Shown one piece after another: positions 15,261 through 17,947 of a stretch of 17,947 bases of DNA; position 1 is the first letter of the stretch, and the number at the start of each line of letters is the position of its first letter. A program made the position numbers and the translations under genes. The notes below the pieces were generated by a model. The model was not told the DNA's origin and did not search any database. It saw nothing but the letters and a program-made list of their open reading frames with translations. Location of the stretch: the NCBI GenBank assembly GCA_036338025.1, contig JAYZDB010000297.1:1-17947 (forward strand), read 5' to 3'. This stretch comes from JAYZDB01 sp036338025 (GTDB taxonomy: Bacteria > Planctomycetota > UBA1135 > UBA2386).

Positions 15261-16730
15261 ATGACCTACCAACACGTCACGCTCTCGACCCTGGCGGGCT
15301 TGATCCTCGGCGGCCCATCGGAAGCCAGGCTTCCCGAAGCCCGGCCAAACGTCGTCATCATCATCAGCGATGACCAGGGCTGGGCTGACATCGGCTACAA
15401 CAACCCAGCGGTCTACACCCCGCACCTCGACAAGCTCGCCAAGGGTGGCGCCAGGCTGGACCACCACTATGTCATGCCGCAGTGCACACCTACCCGCGTC
15501 GCGCTCATGACTGGCAGATACCCCGGACGTTTTGGTACGCAGGCACAGGCAGCCAACAACATGCCGGCGTTCCCGCTCGGCACACCGACCATCGCCGCGA
15601 TGTTCCAGGAGGCCGGCTACGAGACGTTCATGAGCGGGAAGTGGCACCTCGGATCCATGGCGGAGCATGGCCCGAACAAGTTCGGGTTCGACGCGAGCCA
15701 TGGATCCCTGACCGGTGCAGTCGGGATGTATGACCATCGTTACCACGCCAAGCCAGATACCCCCTATGACCCGACGTGGCACCGTGACCACAAGATCATC
15801 CCCGGCCACGAAGACGGTACCCACGTCACGGACCTGACCCGCGATGAGGCGGTGCGCTTCATCGAAAAGAAACGCGACCGACCGTTTTTCCTGTACCTAC
15901 CGTTCCACGCGCCGCACCTACCCCTGGATGAGCGTGGTCCATTCGTCGACACCCCCACCCAGCCCGACCCGAAAGACCCCAAGCGCTGGTACAATGAGGA
16001 CAAGATCCGCTGGTTCCACGACCCGCAGGGTCTCATCCAGGCAGAGCCATCGCGGGACAAGCGCCTGCTCCTCGCCACCGTGCACCACCTGGACAGCGCA
16101 GTAGGCGATGTCGTCGCGGCACTGGAGCGCACTGGCCAGCGCGAGAACACCCTGATCCTGTTCTCCTCAGACAATGGTCCATGGGTAACGAATCCAAAGT
16201 CGGGCGGGTACCCCCATTCCATCCCGCTGACCAATTACAGCCAACCTTCGCCCTTGCGCGGTCGCAAGCTCGACGTATGGGAAGGCGGCATCCACGTCCC
16301 CGGCTTCATGAACTGGCCTGGGACCATTCCTGCCCGACAGGTCCAGAGCCGGGTACACATCGTGGACTGGTTCCCGACCTTGGCCAAGATCATCGGCTAC
16401 CAACCAAAGGAACCAATCGCATGGGACGGCGTCGACCTCTCGCCGGTGGTGTCCGGAGACGGTTCCCTGCCCGACCGCGACCTCTACTGGATCTGGAACC
16501 AGCGGACCAACCGCTGGGCACTGCGCTACCGACACTGGAAGATCGTGAGGTATGCCAGGAAGGAGCCGGCGGCGCCCACTGACTGGAAACTCTACGACCT
16601 CCACGCCGACCCAGCAGAGACGCGGGACCTGTCGAAGTCTGAGCCAGAGGTCGTCGCGGATCTTCACGCGAGGTTCTTGGTGCACCGGCGCAAAGATCGC
16701 AAGACCAGGTGGTCCAAACCCGCCAAGTAG
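15261..16730 (+). CDS. Secreted sulfatase (arylsulfatase-like, canonical CTPTR active site)
   Basis: The product is 489 aa from ATG 15261. The start was preferred over in-frame ATGs at 15132 and 15195 because it has AGGAA just upstream (15254-15258, close spacing) and begins a hydrophobic export segment (VTLSTLAGLILGGPSEA). That signal lacks a basic start, so export is likely but not certain. Sulfatase landmarks: RPNVVIIISDDQGW with D37/D38, MPQCTPTRVALMTGRYPG with C75 and R79, SGKWHLG with K127/H129, FHAPHLPLD with H219, FSSDNGPW with D304/N305, and K336. The C-terminus has LYDLHADPAETRDLS. The pattern is close to the arylsulfatase A/B and GalNAc-sulfatase type. It acts outside the cytoplasm on a sulfate ester. 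It is divergent from the DUF1080-SGNH gene, which suggests shared control. Substrate unknown. Confidence 0.94.
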   Translation: MTYQHVTLSTLAGLILGGPSEARLPEARPNVVIIISDDQGWADIGYNNPAVYTPHLDKLAKGGARLDHHYVMPQCTPTRVALMTGRYPGRFGTQAQAANNMPAFPLGTPTIAAMFQEAGYETFMSGKWHLGSMAEHGPNKFGFDASHGSLTGAVGMYDHRYHAKPDTPYDPTWHRDHKIIPGHEDGTHVTDLTRDEAVRFIEKKRDRPFFLYLPFHAPHLPLDERGPFVDTPTQPDPKDPKRWYNEDKIRWFHDPQGLIQAEPSRDKRLLLATVHHLDSAVGDVVAALERTGQRENTLILFSSDNGPWVTNPKSGGYPHSIPLTNYSQPSPLRGRKLDVWEGGIHVPGFMNWPGTIPARQVQSRVHIVDWFPTLAKIIGYQPKEPIAWDGVDLSPVVSGDGSLPDRDLYWIWNQRTNRWALRYRHWKIVRYARKEPAAPTDWKLYDLHADPAETRDLSKSEPEVVADLHARFLVHRRKDRKTRWSKPAK

Positions 16731-16769
16731 GGCGTGGTCGCCAGCGACAGCCGTATCGGATGACCCCGG

Positions 16770-16806
16770 GACAGGGAGGCTTGTAGGTTTCTGCACGAAC
16801 CCTGTC
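16770..16806 (+). terminator. Weak candidate terminator after the third sulfatase
   Basis: GACAGGG (16770-16776) and CCCTGTC (16800-16806) are perfect 7-base inverted repeats around a 23-base loop, 40 bases after the sulfatase stop. A short TTTT follows at 16811-16814. The loop is long and the T-run short, so intrinsic termination is doubtful. Confidence 0.3.
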
Positions 16807-16944
16807 ACCGTTTTCCGGTCCTGACCACTGACGGGGGTCCTAACCCAAGGAGGGCGCGCGCTACCGGGTAACCCACTTGCTAGTCGCGGTGTCCCTGTTC
16901 CGGGATCTCAAGCAATCGGGACGCCCCGCACCACTTCCAAACCT

Positions 16945-16948
16945 GGAG
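16945..16948 (+). promoter_or_regulatory. Shine-Dalgarno that decides the GTG start at 16956
   Basis: GGAG lies 7 bases before a GTG that opens a signal peptide. No ATG in this frame would include the signal, so this site sets the start of the six-cysteine protein. Confidence 0.6.
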
Positions 16949-16955
16949 TTTCAAA

Positions 16956-17420
16956 GTGACCCTACTGCCTCCAACTCCTGTCTTGCTCGCCCTGGTTTTT
17001 GTCACCTCGACGGTCGGACCAATCGATCTTCTCTCGGCACAAACCTCCCCATGCCCTGATGAGGGTATGGGCACGCAAGTCGATTCCAAATTCGACATCG
17101 GTCCCGACCTGCTGTGCGGAGGAAGCGTGATCAACATCACCCCCCCACTCTCGATCTCAGGCGGTCAGACGCTGAAGAAGTGCCCTGCATTCATCAACTT
17201 CGAACCTGCCTACATGTTCAAGAAGACAAAGGTGGGTTTCAGGATCACCGGCACCCGGACCATGACGGGCTATCTGGTGCTCTACAACTGCGAGACCAGC
17301 TACTTCCTCTTCATGTTTCCGTGGGACAAGAAGTGCAACGTCGCCAGTCAGACTCCATTCGGTTCGTTCATCAGTCATATCGGCGAGGCGGTGTGTCCGG
17401 TGACCGTCATCGACAACTAG
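16956..17420 (+). CDS. Small secreted six-cysteine protein of unknown function
   Basis: The product is 154 aa, starting at GTG 16956 behind a GGAG at good spacing. Residues 1 to about 29 form a signal peptide (PVLLALVFVTSTVGPIDLLSAQ), probably cleaved near SAQ/TSP. The mature domain of about 125 residues has exactly six cysteines, in SPCPDE, LLCGGS, KKCPAF, YNCETS, KKCNVA and AVCPVT, enough for three disulfides. Stretches such as KVGFRITGTRTMTGYLVLYN look beta-rich, suggesting a small exported beta-sandwich. I recognise no family and no catalytic motif. It follows the third sulfatase after 225 bases and precedes a membrane-anchored protein by 64 bases; it may form a pair with the latter. The function is unknown. 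Confidence 0.8.
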   Translation: MTLLPPTPVLLALVFVTSTVGPIDLLSAQTSPCPDEGMGTQVDSKFDIGPDLLCGGSVINITPPLSISGGQTLKKCPAFINFEPAYMFKKTKVGFRITGTRTMTGYLVLYNCETSYFLFMFPWDKKCNVASQTPFGSFISHIGEAVCPVTVIDN

Positions 17421-17425
17421 ACATT

Positions 17426-17450
17426 CTGCCTGATTACACTCTGCTTGATT
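17426..17450 (+). repeat. Short imperfect direct repeat between two unknown genes
   Basis: CTGCCTGATT (17426-17435) and CTGCTTGATT (17441-17450) differ by one base and are offset by 15 bases. They sit in the 64-base gap between the six-cysteine protein and the membrane-anchored protein. The repeat could be a regulator site or chance. Confidence 0.3.
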
Positions 17451-17484
17451 CGGCACACACGCCAGGAATCGGCAGGCGGGTTCC

Positions 17485-17947
17485 ATGAATCACATTCGTC
17501 CCCAGGGATTCCTACTGCACCTGATCGTGATTGTTAGCGCGATCGCCACACTCGCGCTTGTCATCTATGCATTGTTGTTGGTTCCCAGTGTCTCGCCGCA
17601 TGACGTCGATGCGAGTCTCATGGATGAACCCATGGTCAGGCCATCACCCGACCATAGCTGGACTGAGGAACGCCGATCTACAATCGCTGGGTCCGGCTCT
17701 GCGGGCGCCAATTCTGAGAATTCCGCTGCCCTCGATACCTCGTTCGAAGAACTGTTCGAACAACTCGTCGAGATCTACCTCGCGGGGATGCAAGCCAATG
17801 CCAGAAACGACACTGGCGAACTCAAGCAGATCAGTACGTCCGCCAGTGAGTTGCTCCAGAGCTTGCTGCGCTTCGCGGATGCCGGACCCGACTCGCTGGA
17901 AATCGCACTGCGTCTCCCAGCAAATGTCGAATCCAAGTCGATGCAAC
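17485..17947 (+). CDS. Membrane-anchored protein of unknown function, 3' end cut by right window edge
   Basis: An open frame from ATG 17485 runs without a stop to the window end, 154 codons. It was chosen over other frames because it begins with a single transmembrane helix (LHLIVIVSAIATLALVIYALLLV, about residues 12-34). The short N-terminus is HIRPQG, with one Arg. After it comes a low-complexity polar linker (about 35-78; SGSAGANSENSAA) and then helical segments (TSFEELFEQLVEIYLAG and SASELLQSLLRFADAG). Topology is probably N-in with the soluble part outside the cytoplasm. A GGCGGG about 6 bases upstream (17472-17480 region) may serve as ribosome binding site. No family is recognised; the start helices resemble those before HEAT-like arrays, but too little is visible to claim that. 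Confidence 0.7.
   Translation, partial: MNHIRPQGFLLHLIVIVSAIATLALVIYALLLVPSVSPHDVDASLMDEPMVRPSPDHSWTEERRSTIAGSGSAGANSENSAALDTSFEELFEQLVEIYLAGMQANARNDTGELKQISTSASELLQSLLRFADAGPDSLEIALRLPANVESKSMQ

Noticed and set aside
17644..17946. Minus-strand open frame at the right end
   Set aside because: The plus frame from 17485 has a transmembrane helix and coherent helical composition; the minus frame is its shadow.

Overview
The window looks like a piece of a Planctomycetota (or close PVC-group) chromosome. Three exported sulfatases, a twin-arginine Gfo/Idh/MocA oxidoreductase, a DUF1080 (PF06439) protein and a secreted HEAT-repeat-like protein, all in GC-rich sequence, are a typical combination there. 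This assignment is inference from gene content; no rRNA or other phylogenetic marker is present. I see no mobile element, CRISPR array or complete RNA gene.

Layout, left to right. (1) Positions 1-997, minus: 5' part of a secreted HEAT-like protein that runs off the left edge. (2) Positions 1169-5013, plus: a tight four-gene cytoplasmic sugar-modification operon (Gfo/Idh/MocA oxidoreductase, short-chain dehydrogenase, xylose-isomerase-like TIM barrel, second Gfo/Idh/MocA oxidoreductase). (3) Positions 5010-7883, minus: a two-gene operon, UxaA/GarD-type sugar-acid dehydratase followed by an exported sulfatase with an unusual active-site signature. It converges on region 2, and the two stop codons share one CTAG. 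(4) Positions 8007-9833, plus: a YgiQ-family radical SAM protein, probably unrelated to the sugar genes. (5) Positions 9842-10513, minus: a small outer-membrane-like protein. (6) Positions 10575-11927, plus: a second sulfatase. (7) Positions 11950-14843, minus: a secreted DUF1080-SGNH hydrolase fusion followed by a Tat-exported Gfo/Idh/MocA oxidoreductase. (8) Positions 14844-15260: the longest non-coding stretch, with several small inverted repeats. (9) Positions 15261-16730, plus: a third sulfatase. (10) Positions 16956-17947, plus: a small six-cysteine secreted protein of unknown function and the start of a membrane-anchored unknown protein cut by the right edge.

How the genes may work together (inference). 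Sulfatases remove sulfate outside the cytoplasm, the SGNH domain could remove acyl groups, and the Tat-exported oxidoreductase with the DUF1080 domain could oxidise and then cleave glycosides by a 3-keto route. In the cytoplasm, two more Gfo/Idh/MocA enzymes, an SDR, a TIM-barrel isomerase/hydratase-like protein and a UxaA-type dehydratase could process the resulting keto-sugars or sugar acids. There is no recognisable classical glycoside hydrolase, polysaccharide lyase, SusC/SusD pair or sugar transporter in the window, which makes an oxidative cleavage route worth considering. No substrate can be assigned from sequence alone.
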